From Gadus chalcogrammus (Eukaryota; Chordata; Actinopteri; Gadiformes; Gadidae), in the NCBI RefSeq assembly GCF_026213295.1, contig NC_079412.1, positions 2,683,813 through 2,747,812 of the forward strand: a stretch of 64,000 nucleotides of DNA, written 5' to 3'. The notes under the pieces are model-generated. The model worked only from the letters and a program-made list of their open reading frames with translations. It ran no database searches and had not been told where the DNA came from. Positions 10,966 through 24,370 of this stretch are shown piece after piece (positions within the stretch are counted from its first letter, which is position 1; every line of letters starts with the position of its first letter). Made by a program: the position numbers and the translations under genes.

Positions 10966-12034
10966 CAACCTGGTATCACGCGATTGCGTGCTCATGCGCA
11001 CGAACGTTAATCTATTGAAGCGTGTTCCAGAGTACGATAGTCCGACTTTTTGCGTGCTACACAGAACGAAATGTAAACCAATGCTTTCTGAATGGGAGTG
11101 TTGTCAGACAATGAACGTGCTCCACAAAACGGCACGAGAGAGAGAGAAAGAGAGAGAGGGAGGGACAGAGAGAGAGAGAGAGAGCGAGAGAGAGGCTTCA
11201 GAAAGGGTGTGCGCAGATAGTAAGGTGCACCCTAGTTATGTTTATGCCAAAACCACAAATGCTATATGTATATATATATTTCCTAATTATATATATTGCC
11301 TATATATATGTATAGGCTATATATATATAATTAGGCTATAATTATATTATTTAGCGTGTAATGAGACAATCTATAGCCAAATTGTCGAAGATGCCCGAGA
11401 ATCTCCGGGGATATCAGCATGGGAAATCGGCGAATCAGACCCATGAACCTATAAAAAAAGACGTCATCTCAAGCGGGAGAGAACGTTTGCGGTGCTGGTT
11501 TGTGTCACGTAAGTACAGTGCCGTGTTCCAATACCCGTACTGTCCGTACTTACTAGCCAAAATTTGAGTACGCAGTACGTTCCAATTCAGATCCGGCGAA
11601 AAGAAGTGTATACTTCAAGGACCCGGATGCCGTACTCAAAACGGGCTAATCGTGAAGTGTGGATCGAAGGACACTCCCCGTACTCAACGGCAGCCATCTT
11701 AGCTACGTAGCGAAAGAGGCGGAGCCAGGCTGAGCCAAAGTCGGCGCATTTCCTACATAGTCTGCATTAATAGTCATTTTGTAGTTTTTATAGTTTTTAT
11801 AGCTGCTATGCGTAAAGAGTTCACCGTTCAAAGCGGGATGTTTATTGCGGGGGAGGAGCCACGGTGGCAAACGTGATCGTAATTTCCGGTTAGTGCACCA
11901 CGGAGTACTCGATTTGGAACAGCACTCACATCTGAAAAATTAACGTAGTAGACAGTGCGGATAGTCTAATTCCTTTAAGTATACTCATGGAAGTACGGGT
12001 ATGGTCTCACGAAAATACGTAACACTGTCACGTT

Positions 12035-12042
12035 ATTTAATC
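12035..12042. repeat. Target-site duplication of foldback copy 2 (ATTTAATC), left
   Basis: ATTTAATC at 12035-12042 recurs exactly at 16695-16702 on the other side of foldback copy 2. Confidence 0.9.
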
Positions 12043-15000
12043 GGTAACCCTTCCTTTTACAGTCCCCTAATTACTAGGTATTTACCCGGTACATACATGG
12101 TAAATTATAGTGTATTACTGGGTAATTACCACTGGTAATAAGAAGGTAAATACAGAGGTAGTTACCCGGTAAATACATGGTAAATCATAGTGTATTACTG
12201 GGTAATTACCACTGGTAATAAGAAGGTAAATACAGAGGAATTATCCGGTAAATTATAGTGTATTACTGTGTAATTACCACTGGTAATAAGAAGGTAAATA
12301 CAGAGGAATTACAGCTGATGTACCAAGTAAAACCTCCACTATTACCCATCAACTCAACTAAGTAGTGTGTAGTTGTAACTGTTTTAGGTTGGTAATAACT
12401 CCGATATTGTGTACTTCCTAGGAAATTAGGCAACCAATTCTTAGAAACACCTATTAGCCAAGGTTTATGTTGGTAACAGCCCAAAAATAATGATGTACTA
12501 TCTAGAAATTAGCATAGTACTTTCCAATAAAATACTTTTTCTTAGTTATTATTCGTAGCTACACCCATTTAGAAAGGGTTTATTCGATTTACCACAATAG
12601 CATTACTTACCTGGTAACAACCTCTGCAGGAACAGTTTTCCTCTAGTGTTATGGTACATCTTCTTAAATACTGGGTACAAAGCCGTTTGTTTCCATGGTA
12701 TTACTAGGTTCTTACCATATAATTTATAATAGATACATTCCATTATCCATGCAGTCAACACAAACTTGTACCATGTACGTTCTGCGACGTTACCAAGTAA
12801 AACACACCAATTTACCCAGTAATTAAGCTGAAACTGTACTGTAAAAGGAAGCCTCGTTTGTTTACATGGTATTACCAGGTTCTTACCATATAATTTGTAA
12901 CACATTATTCCCTTTTCCATGCAGTCAACACAAACTTGTACCATGTACGTTACCAAGTAAAACACGACAATTTACCCAGTAATTAAGATGAAACTGTACT
13001 GTAAAAGGAAGCCTCGTTTGTTTCCATGGTATTACCAGGTTCTTACCATATAATTTGTAATACATTATTCCCTTTTCCATGCAGTCAACACAAACTTGTA
13101 CCATGTACGTTCTGCGACGTTACCAAGTAAAACACGACAATTTACCCAGTAATTAAGCTGAAACTGTACTGTAAAAGGAAGCCTCGTTTGTTTCCATGGT
13201 ATTACCAGGTTCTTACCATATAATTTGTAATACATTATTCCCTTTTCCATGCAGTCAACACAAACTTGTACCATGTACGTTCTGCGACGTTACCAAGTAA
13301 AACACGACAATTTACCCAGTAAGTAAGCTGAAACTGTACTGTAAAAGGAAGCCTTGTTTGTTTCCATGGTATTACCAGGCTCTTACCATATAAGTTGTAA
13401 CTGGTTATTCCCTTTTCCATGCAATCAACACAAACCATATATGTTCTGCAACATCGTTCACCAGTAGTTAAGCACTTTAATTGTTGTTATAAAACCCCAA
13501 ACCACTGTTGATGAAAGACATATTAAAATTAAACAAAATCAAAGGCTTATCTTTCAAACAATGCATATCTCACAAACAGGCACTGAACACTGAAGAAATC
13601 GGACAAAAAAAAGAGCCGTCCACATCAACTCAATTTAAATGTTACTGATAGTGTTTTCATAAAAAACATGACAGTGTTATGGCAAGTGACCACAAGGAAG
13701 ACTGCTTCAACCGCTACAATTTGAATACGTGGTGAATGCCATGCAGCAATCTGCCTATGGGAGCATCTTTGTGGTCATTCGCAAACCAATGAGTCCACTC
13801 GATGAATGAGAGATGACTCTTTAGTGTCTTCTCTGTGAGGTATCCCTGCAGTCTCCACATCTGGGATTTGAAGGCTGACCAAGACCTGACCAGGTAACTC
13901 CAAATCTCCCCTTCAAGAATCAGAAGACAAGAAAATGAACATTAGGACTGTCAATTAATGAAGATTTCTAGAACATGTAGAACTCAAAGATTATTTTGTT
14001 TATCAGTTAAGAAAGGATGCTGGAACTCTGGCCATTGTGTTTGGTCATATTGAAAAGAGAAAAAGGCATAGCCATAAATACAGTTAATAGGACGGGAGGG
14101 GACAGGCAGTTAGCTCCGGTTAACCCCTTAGCATCGAGCTAGCGAAGCTTCTGTCACTCAAATAACTCGGACAGGTTGTTTAAAACCTATAACACACAAT
14201 TTATTAAAATATCCAGATTTAATCGGGCTCTCTCCCATAAGTACAGTTAATAGGACGGGAAGAGACAGGCTCTGTTAGCCACGGTTAGCGTGATGCTAAA
14301 GAGCAGCTCTACCGGAGAATGCCACCTCAACAGGTGCAAGTTAGCCTCCGGTTTGATATTCGCCGGATATTCGGTTTACCACCCAATCGGATTCATCAAC
14401 ATAAGTGCAATACATCACGGGCTTAGTATGTTGAGGACGGTTTAGGACACCGTATCGCGAAAAATCACAAACACATGTTGTCGCCATCGATGTCTGTGCA
14501 ACAACGTCATTTACGTTCTCTGGCTGCTACATGTTTTATGGACCGTCAACAAGTTACACTCACCGACTGGTGGCAGAGACGTTACCATGGAATTGTTTCT
14601 GGAAATAAATCATATAAAATAACATAAAAATCACTAAAAAATACATTTTGTAACCTGATTGTAGTAGAAGTTGCCAATGGTGGGCTGCTACTTACTGCAG
14701 GTAACTTTGCTAATATATTGCATTATTGTTAAACGGGATGCAATTAATAATTTCAAATATAGTTTGGTCGATTTTTGTTGAATATTAAACTATTAACTGC
14801 ATTATGATTAACTATATTGCAATATATTTGTGTGATTAATTTCCTGAAACAATTCCATGACATTGATGGCGACAACATGTGTTTGTGATTTTTCGCGATA
14901 CGGTGTCCTAAACCGTCCTCAACATACTAAGCCCGTAATGTATTGCACTTATGTTGATGAATCCGATTGGGTGGTAAACCGAATATCCGGCAGATATCAA

Positions 15001-16694
15001 ACCGGAGGCTAACTTGCACCTGTTGAGGTGGCATGCTCCGGTAGAGCTGCTCTTTAGCATCGAGCTAACCGGGGCTAAGAGAGCCTGTCTCTTCCCGTCC
15101 TATTAACTGTACTTATGGGAGAGAGCCCGATTAAATCCGGATATTTTAATAAATTGGGTGTTATAGGTTTTAAACAACATGTCCGAGTTATTTGAATGAC
15201 AGATGCTCCGCTAGCTCGATGCTAAAGGGCTAACCGGAGCTAACAGCCTGTCCCCTCCCGTCCTATTAACTGTATTTATGGCTATGCCTTTTTCTCTTTT
15301 CAATATGACCAAACACAATGGCCAGAGGACCAGCATCCTTTCTTAACTGATAAACAAAATAATCTTTGAGTTCTACATGTTCTAGAAATGTTCATTAATT
15401 GACAGTCCTAATGTTTATTTTCTTGTCTTCTGATTCTTGAAGGGGAGATTTGGAGGTACCTGGGCAGGTCTTGGTCAGCCTTCAAATCCCAGATGTGGAG
15501 ACTGCAGGGATACCTCACAGAGAAGACACTAAAGAGTCATCTCTCATTCATCGAGTGGACTCATTGGTTTGCGAATGACCACAAAGATGCCCCCATAGGC
15601 AGATTGCTGCATGGCATTCACCACTTATTCAAATTGTAGAGGTTAAAGCAGTCTTCCTTGTGGTCACTTGCCATAACACTGTCATGTGTTTTATGAAAAC
15701 ACCATCAGTAACATTTAAATTGAGTTGATGTGGACGGCTCTTTTTTTCTGGGTAAATTTTCGTGTTTTACTCGGTAACGTCGCAGAACGTACATGGTACA
15801 AGTTTGTGTTGACTGCATGGAAAAGGGAATAATTTATTACAAATTATATGGTAAGAACCTGGTTATACCTTGGAAACAAACTAGGCTTCCTTTTACAGTA
15901 CAGTTTCAGCTTAATTACTGGGTAAATTGGTGTGTGTTACTTGGTAACGTCGCAGAACGTACATGGTACAAGTTTGTGTTGACTGCATGGATAATGGAAT
16001 GTATCTATTATAAATTATATGGTAAGAACCTGGTAATACCATGGAAACAAACGGCTTTGTACCCAGTATTTAAGAAGATGTACCATAACACTAGAGGAAA
16101 ACTGTTCCTGCAGAGGTTGTTACCAGGTAAGTAATTCCATGGTGGTAAATCGAATAAACCCTTTCTAAATGGGTGTAGCTACGAATAATAACTAAGAAAA
16201 AGTATTTTATTGGAAAGTACTATGCTAATTTCTAGATAGTACATCATTATATTTGGGCTGTTACCAACATAAACCTTGGCTAATAGGTGTTTCTAAGAAT
16301 TGGTTGCCTAATTTCCTAGGAAGTACACAATATCGGAGTTATTACCAACCTAAAACAGTTACAACTACACACTACTTAGTTGAGTTGATGGGTAATAGTG
16401 GAGGTTTTACTTAGTACTTCAGCTGTAATTCCTCTGTATTTACCTTCTTATTACCAGTGGTAATTACGCAGTAATACACTATAATTTACTGGATAATTCC
16501 TCTGTATTTACCTTCTTAATACCAGTGGTAATTACCCAGTAATACACTATGATTTACCATGTATTTGCCGGGTAACTACCTCTGTATTTACCTTCTTATT
16601 ACCAGTGGTAAATACCCAGTAATACACTATGATTTACCATGTATGTACCGGGTAAATACCTAGTAATTAGGGGACTGTAAAAGGAAGGGTTACC
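12043..16694. mobile_element. Foldback non-autonomous transposon, copy 2
   Basis: Same termini as the copy at 4202-9711 (GGTAACCCTTCC...GGAAGGGTTACC), flanked by a perfect 8-bp TSD. It is shorter (4,652 bp) because the 170-bp array is reduced on the right (about 15740-16040 against 12740-13440 on the left). The central unpaired segment (about 14590-14870) is in the opposite orientation to that of copy 1. There is no coding gene. Confidence 0.88.
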
Positions 16695-16702
16695 ATTTAA
16701 TC
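16695..16702. repeat. Target-site duplication of foldback copy 2, right
   Basis: Second exact copy of ATTTAATC. Confidence 0.9.
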
Positions 16703-17987
16703 TATTGAAACGTGATCAGGGACACGTAGGCCTATTTTCTAAATGTTGTATTTCAATTGGAAGTAGGCTATTTGTCGTGTCACTAAGCATGACTTCCAAA
16801 CTAAGGTTCTCCCTAATGTCCCTTATGGAGCTCCGTACAGATCATTCATTGTTGAAAATTGTCTGTGATAACTAACAAATGACAGCTTTTGGCCACCCGT
16901 TTCTACTTAAAATTGTCTGTGATAACTAACAATACGACAGCTTTTGGCCATCCGTTTCTACTTTCACCTTTGATACTGAGAAATTGTGACAATACTCGGA
17001 TATATTAAATGCAGGTGCGCTGCTCTGTAGGCAAACCGCGAAGGAAAAAAGGGTAGCTGCTTCATCTGTTCTTTTTAGAATTGTATGTCTTGATGTTTAT
17101 TTTATCTAGCCATCTATTCTCTTGTTTTTGGCTATGTGAATGAACGTCCGCGTCGATGCCTCGATCGCAAGTCCAGTGTCGCGAGCGGACGTTGCCATGA
17201 CATCTAGAAATCATACCGTATTTAATGGGTTGTAGTGAGTGTAACATAATTCACCTACAGTATTTTGTTATGTGTTGTTCTTTCAATTGTGTTAGGCATG
17301 TCTTTTACTATCTTGGTGGTTCAGGGATCGCTGTCCCTTTTAAGGATTACGAGCGTCTCATGACGTCAGAGCCCATGCGGGATTTGTTTACCTTCAGCAC
17401 GTTTTGATTTCCTGTTTCTCTCTCACTAAATAAACGAGTCACACAACTGTGTGCTCAACGTGCGAAATTGTATCTCTCACTTATGGCAATTTCCACAGGG
17501 TTATCATTAATATTGATGTGTAGGGGTTGTTTATAACTCGTGAATAATATTGTTTAGACCACGGTCTGGGGGAATACTCTGATTCTGATTTGCTGCAGTG
17601 CGTGCATTAACTCCTGATATAGCCCTACAGACACCTGCTAAGTAGTTCCAGTCAGTGTTTAGATTCTCTGCCCGAGCCCGAGCCCGACGCGGGCCGGGTC
17701 GCGCCGATATTTCCCACCACTATACTCGGGCCGGGCCTTTGATCGAGCGTTTTTATTTTTATTTTACCATTGGTTTATTGGCCTAATCTGAGGAGAAATC
17801 TATGCCATAAAAAGAAATATTATAGGCCTTTACTACACGGGTCTTCTCAATGCCGTTGAACGCTCCGTTCATGGGTAGTAGTCCGGTGACTTGTCTATCC
17901 CAGTGTCTTCCGTTGCTAAGCGACGTCACCGTCTTTGCGGACAAATTATTTCTCTGCTGATCAACACTACGAATGGCCAAAAGACTT

Positions 17988-18770
17988 AATAATAATAATA
18001 ATAATAGTACATTCAATTTAGAGGCGCCTTTCAAGACACCCAAGGTCACCTTACAGAGCATATAGTCATCATTCAAAACTATGTAAAACAGACTAGGAAT
18101 AAAAGGAAAACAGAGGTTAAACATGAAAAATAATAATAATTAATAACACTCAAAGACGCCTAAAGTGAAGGGGGGACCTCACTAACCACCACCAATATGT
18201 AGCACCCAGTTGGGTGATGCACGGCAGCCAATTGGCGCCAGAACGCTCACTACACACCAGCTTGAGGTGGAGAGTTAGGGATGAGGTGGAGAGTGAGGGA
18301 AAAGAACATTTAAACACAATCTACCATATTTAAACACTGTCGATCACATTTAAGCAATATCGACCACATGTAAACACTATCGACCACATTTAAACACTAT
18401 CGACCATATTGAAACACTATGGACCACATGTAAACACTATCGACCACATGTAAACACTATCGCCCACATTTAAACACTATCGCCCACATTTAAACACTAT
18501 GGACCACATTTAAACACTATGGACCACATTTAAACATGTAAACCCTATCGACCACATTTAAACACTATCGACCACAATTAAACACTATCGACCACATTTA
18601 AACATGTAAACCCTATCGACCACATTTAAACACTATCGACCACATTTAAACACTATCGACCACATTTAAACACTCTCGCCCACATTTACACACTCTCGAC
18701 CACATTTAAACACTATCGACCACATATAAACAGTAGCGACCATATTTAAACACTATCGACCACATCGACT
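17988..18770 (-). mobile_element. 3' fragment of a non-LTR retrotransposon with ATT tail plus minisatellite
   Basis: This block is absent from the mirror arm near 25660, so it is a later insertion. It starts with an (AAT)n run (an ATT tail on the minus strand), then a phrase ending 'gacacccaaggtcacctt' that resembles the 3' end of common fish LINE families. ACTT is repeated on both sides (17986 and 18773), suggesting a short TSD. The 5' part of the insertion is the 20-bp minisatellite at 18305-18765. Confidence 0.5.
18305..18765. repeat. Minisatellite of about 20-bp units
   Basis: More than 20 copies of units like 'acattTAAACACTATCGACC' repeat with small variants, some with an inserted 'atgtaaaccct'. 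No open frame spans it. Confidence 0.85.
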
Positions 18771-18809
18771 TGTATCCCCCCCCCCTTAAATAAATACAAT
18801 GGCAGAATA

Positions 18810-18861
<52 letters not shown>

Positions 18862-18862
18862 T
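18810..18862. repeat. (ATT)n microsatellite
   Basis: About 16 perfect TTA/ATT units, matching the short (AAT)n run at the mirror position 25606-25622. Confidence 0.9.
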
Positions 18863-19212
18863 CATTCAACTTGAACATGTGTTTTTACAGTAGAGTGGTG
18901 GAGGGATGACGTATGTTTGCCAACCCGGAAGTGAGCGTCGCCCTGGATTCCCTCGACAAAAAGCCAACGGGTTTTGCCATTGGATTTTGGATTATTGCTG
19001 AAACATTTGCATCTTTGAAGCACCTCCTCAAAAACTGAAAATAAATAAATATATAAAAATAACCGTGCTCCAAAGAACGAAATGTAAACCAATGCATTCT
19101 GAATGGGAGTGTTTCTCTGATTTTTCCATGCTACACAGAACGAAATGTAAACCCATGCAAATAAAGACTTCATGGTCATAATCATTTAAATATCATTAAT
19201 ATCCTGAGTGTG

Positions 19213-22200
19213 TACACTGTAAAAAATGATTTTTTGGCCCTGTAATTATTATTTCAATTATGTATATAAATTCTACAAAGAAATCTGAATTTAGTGCTTT
19301 TACTTTAAAATACCAGTTTTTAATGTAGTGCATTACTTGGTGATTGTTTGTAATTATGTTTAATCAGTTTTGTATGTAAATTGAATCATTCGATCCTAGT
19401 AATATTCACTAAACCAGTTCATTGGCCTAAATAGTTGATATTTCCAAGTAAAATGTACTTGAGTGATATCAGTGAACCTGGCAACTTTCACGAACATTCG
19501 GAGCATGACGTCAAAGCCCCTCCACACATTTGAACGGTCTTTCGTCCGAGACGCAATAGTATCTGTCTGCGTCCTGCAAGACGGAGGCGTAACTTGTAGT
19601 AGGAGGCGTAACTTGTTCTTTTTTAAATCGCGGTCCACGCGAGATCTTTCTCTTTTCGCGGTAAACAAAAAGCGTTGTAAATCACGGTTCACACGAGATC
19701 TTCATTGAAGTCGGGTCTTCCGATATTCATGACGGTAAGTACATTTAAGGCCTAAGGGTTGGCAGACTTTGTTGAATGAGATGGGAAAGAACGTGAATGA
19801 ACCACGAAGGTAAGTTTTAAGCAAAACAAATGTTGTACGTTCCTGTTGGCTCACCTACTTAAGTCAGTTTCTCCGCACTGAAAGCAGATGCGGCTGCGGC
19901 GCTAACTAATAGTGTATTTTCCTGCTAGCTAACTTTGTTAACGCCACGAGTTATGTCCAGGGTTTTCGACAGCACTTTACAGCTTAGGCGGCCGCCAAAG
20001 CAACACATGCCTGCCGCCTTAACTAACGTCTTCAAAAACAAAAACGGGCTGAATTTCAGCGTGGGATTGTGCACAATTTAATTTATGCCTGCAAATCCAA
20101 CACTTATAATGTGTGAAATTCCCGCACACATTTTACAGCGATGTATGTTCAACCAACGTGGCCGGAACCACTGTGTCCGAGTGTCTTGACTTCGACCCTG
20201 AACACACCTGTAGATCTGAACCTCCCGCTAGCAGAACACGCAGTGCTTTTACATGGGATAGCTTGGATTAAACCGTATATTGCTACTCGAACGGACCATG
20301 TCAATTGCCCGAACGTACATGGCCTTTAGAGATCGGATAATGGCCGGAGCATGGCTGAATCCGCTTCCCTAGGTGGCGCTGTAGCCCTTTCATACAGTGG
20401 TTATAGAACTTCTGGTTGACCTCTACTGTAAAAGATGTATGTTAAGTTGCACACTTCACGTTAGAATGCAGTTGCAGGCTTACATTCCCCATGGGTAACT
20501 TTCTGTTTACATCTATACGTGCTGTGATGTATGTATGCTACATATGTTACGTATTCTCTGCAATAAATTCTTTTTGTGTTTAATAGCATCATATCGATGG
20601 CAGAAGGGACATTATCATCCGTTGCTTAGTTGAGTATCTTGGAGAGAGTGGAGAGGAGCTGATCAAAGACTATCAGGTATCTGATGATAATCATGACCAT
20701 ATTAAAATGATTGTCTAGCCTTATAATCTGGTGTTCACTTGTGATATTATATTGAAGGTCAAAGATTCTCTACACTTGTGATGTTTTTTAAAAGACTCGA
20801 GATGCACATTTTTAATCAGGCTTTTAACTTATTTCTTAAATTATTTTTATGCTCTAACCCATTATTTTTTTAATCATATTTAATCTTTATCTTATCTATC
20901 TTAAACTTTAACCCTTAAGTGTTCTTGGGGATATTTCCAGCCACCCTGTTTATTTAACAAGCCACGTTTTTGCTTTCGGAAGATCCACAAAGTAAATAAT
21001 TTAAGAACACCTAAGGGTTGCCTTTTGTCTCTATTTAACGATCACTTATTAACTTTATTTTATGAGCAAAAGAGTAATTTAATTTATACCTTTTTTATAA
21101 CCTATTTTAATCCCTCAGTTTTCAGCACCAGTGTTTCCCCCATGGGGACCTTCCACACTGGGACTAGTTCTGGTCTACCAACACGGGTGCAGTCCCATAG
21201 ATAGCTCCAGCCTGGGTGGCTGGAGGGCTCTGCACCCCTGTGTGGAGCCTACTGTCTGCCTGGGCCAGGGTGGTCACTGTGGCGGCACTCCCTGTGGTCG
21301 TGGGCGATGACCCCTCTCAGTCTGGATGGCCCCCAAAAGTGACTTTCTTTGGCTCAGGGTCAGCCTCTGTGAAGCACGTTGTGTAACTTTATGTATGAAA
21401 AGTGCCATATTAATATTGTTTGATTTGAGTACACTAAATTGAGTATACCTTTTTTTGCTTTTATTTTCCAGTTTTTTTTCTCTTAAGCTTTTCTTTTACT
21501 TGGAATCGATTCTTAGTTTGTTTCTCATTGTGCCTTATTTGTTTTCACAGGACGTCAGCCAAGAAGCAGTGAAAAAGGACTGCAGTAATCACATGATGCA
21601 GATCAATTTATATATGCATTCTTTGCTGTTCAGTCAGTCAGTTGGTGCTTTGTCATTCCGCATTTAATTTTTGAAATCCTAAACTGCTTTACTTTTGAGC
21701 TTGTATGTGTGTGTGTGTACACTGTTTTCAAATTTGCTAGCAGGAAGTTCTGTGTGGTTATGATGTTATGTAGATATTTTAAATACATCTGCCATTTCAA
21801 ATGTGAAATAAAAGTGTATTTCAAACATCCCTTAAGCTGCAAATATTTGTTTCTGGAAAATATTGAATTATTAGAATAGTACAAATATTTACTCAATTCA
21901 ATTAATATTAACTAATACATTCATAATAAATATTAATTAATAATTACATAAAATATAACAAAGAAAATATGAGTAAGAAACACAAAGAATCATGAGCAAC
22001 GTTTACTTGGGTTTTGTAATTAGATGCAATGGTAATATGAGTGAAAGTTACAATCCATAGGCGAGTATTGTCAGTGCAATTTACTTGTGAATTTTTCATA
22101 AAAAATAAGTGGTTCTAGTAAGTAAATATTACTTAGAAATAGCCTGAGTAAAGATTACAAGCACTTTCTGTGTGGAAAAATATGCCTTCGTTTTTTTAAG

Positions 22201-22228
22201 TAAATGTCACTCCAAATTTCTTTCAGTG
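19213..22228. mobile_element. DNA transposon (about 3 kb) with exon-like fragments
   Basis: This block interrupts the left palindrome arm exactly where the right arm is continuous (near 25253). It begins CACTGTAAAAAATG after TA and ends TTTCAGTG before TA, so TA is a candidate TSD with short inverted termini. It contains two stretches that look like exons of a recurrent fish protein: about 20590-20678 (reads DGRRDIIIRCLVEYLGESGE) and about 21551-21640 after an acceptor TTTTCACAG (reads DVSQEAVKKDCSNHMM). No transposase was recognised, so it is probably non-autonomous with captured or degraded gene pieces. Confidence 0.5.
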
Positions 22229-23639
22229 TAGGGTGGTATTCAATTTCTTGATCAACGGGGCTGCATCCAGTCACTTGACCGTTATGGTTGCTATGGTGGT
22301 TGCTATCGACCGCCCCCTCTAATCCTTACATGGCTCTAAAAACCACGCGGCAAAGGAGCTGCCGTCCATTGTGTTGTTTTTGTCGTAAACTAGGGTCAGA
22401 TGATTAGAAAATAGGCAGATATTCCAAGGTATCCTTAAAAGGCAGCTTGGATGTTTTTATTTTCTGCAGTTTAGACTTCTACTATAACCTATTTTGGAAA
22501 GCAAAACACCAAGCTCATTGATTTAACGAGGCAGGGTCATTTGAAACAATTTATTAAATAAATATTTGTGAGATGTCGTTACTTCTCCTGAGTTTGCTTC
22601 CTATTTATGTCGAGTATACACCCCTACTGTCCACAAGCATCCCTCCCCCCTCCCCATATGGATTTGGAGAACTGTTGCCACGTCCCAGTGGTGGAGGTAT
22701 CATATATATGAAAGAGGGCATTCAATTATACTATAATGATCAATTAGGAGGCCCAAGCCCTAAAGGAAGTGATGCAATAGGTGACTGAGGGTCAACATAT
22801 GAGACCCCCTTTTATCAAAGGGGGTCTCAAAGGATGCATACGCTTCAACATGTGGCTCCAGCCCTACAGGAAATGACTCAGCAAGTGCTCCATCTCGTTG
22901 CACCTGCACCCAGCGGCTCGCTTGCAAGATTTTGGCCTGAAGTTCTTCCCAGACCTACACCCTAGCCATCCAACATGCATATCTGAGAATCAGGCCTCTC
23001 TTTAATAAGGACAAAAGGTAAAGAGAAATACACATGAACTTTTTGTTATCTCATAAGCGGCGTGGTGCCGGCTCCTTTTGACCTTTTGACCCCAGACTTC
23101 AAAAACGTGGCCACAGGCCAGCTGTGTCTACAGACCTTAAGCCACAAATGTACACCTCCATCCCACAAAAAATGGGGACTAGAAACTAACCTCTGTCTTA
23201 TCTACATTTACTGTACTGTTGGAGGTCACGCCCTTTTTCCGGCCTTTTCGAGATAGCCAGGGATACTTAAATGTTTACACACATTTCCCGGGGCCCCGAC
23301 ATATCCGAGATTTGGAGTTCTAGCCCTTAGAGAAAATGTTTTCCCAAATGGTCTGTCATTTGGACAAAGCCCCTCAGAACTGTTGCCTGCAAGACCTAAT
23401 GGTTCAGAATGTGGTGGAAAAACAGTTTTTGAGATAGGAAGGTCCTACCGCCCTGAAATTTTAATACCTTATTCTAGGGCCTTATTCTAGGGCCCGCACC
23501 GAAACTTGGCCCGGTCGGACACCGAGGGCAGGAAGGGGAGGCCCTTCCTGCCTGAAACTTGGCCCAGTCGGACCCCGAGTGCAGGAAGGTGGGGCCTGGA
23601 CTTTCATAATCTTCGCTTGGTGAATGTGAAGGATGTTTG

Positions 23640-24370
23640 GTCGGATGTTATGATGAAGAATCATAATGTGAATGGGGATATTCTATAAATGTCTTGATAT
23701 CATCTTTCGTCTCAACACTTCTGCTGCAGCCGCTTAAAGTCTCACTCCGAGAACCTTAAAATATGAATCAATCCATTAGAAGTATGAAAATATCTTCCCG
23801 GTGGGGTAACTGGGCAGACAAGGTGTGCTTTGACATCTACGTTTCGAGGCGATTGCAACAGCGCCACACATGATCATATTTGAATATGTTTCGGGGTAGT
23901 AATTAGCTGTCGATTTTGGAGGCCTTTATCAATAATGACCAGCTATAGATTTGCTTCCCGATGGAGATTTCTGACAAATTACATGCTATTTAGCATCTAC
24001 ACGTTAAGCTGAGTCCAATGAGATCAAGCTCGCCCTCTTGCTACACCGAGATCATGTCCTAGACCTAGGTGTACCATGTAAAATACATGTTACCACCCGC
24101 ATGCTTGGTGTCATTGGACTCAGCTCATCGTGTAGATGCTAAATAACATGTAATTTGTCACAAATTTCTATCGGGAAGCAAATCAATAGCTGCTCATTAT
24201 TGATTAAGGCCTCCAATTTCGACAGTTACTACCATTAAACATGTTCGAATATGCTCATGTGTGGCACCGTTGCAATCGCCTGGAAGCGTAGATGTTGAAG
24301 GACACCTTGTTCGCCCTCTTAGGCCACCGGGAAGATATTTACATACTTCTGATTGACTAATGAATTGATT
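23640..24370. repeat. Central inverted repeat of the large palindrome
   Basis: Sequence around 'aagctgagtccaatga' (about 24004-24021) is mirrored by 'tcattggactcagct' (about 24110-24125). The arms extend outward to the shared 'gtcaaaaggtcaaaagga' motif (24393-24410 and reverse at 23073-23090). The intervening loop is about 90 bp. The same module occurs twice in the palindrome at 46984-54673. Confidence 0.7.

Noticed and set aside
18305..18765. Possible CRISPR-like array of short repeats
   Set aside because: Contiguous 20-bp minisatellite without unique spacers, in a vertebrate genome.
18862..19185. 107-codon frame repeated at 25286-25603 and partly in 48297-48560 and 53113-53376
   Set aside because: Shared palindrome module; frames differ in length between copies and encode no recognisable domain.
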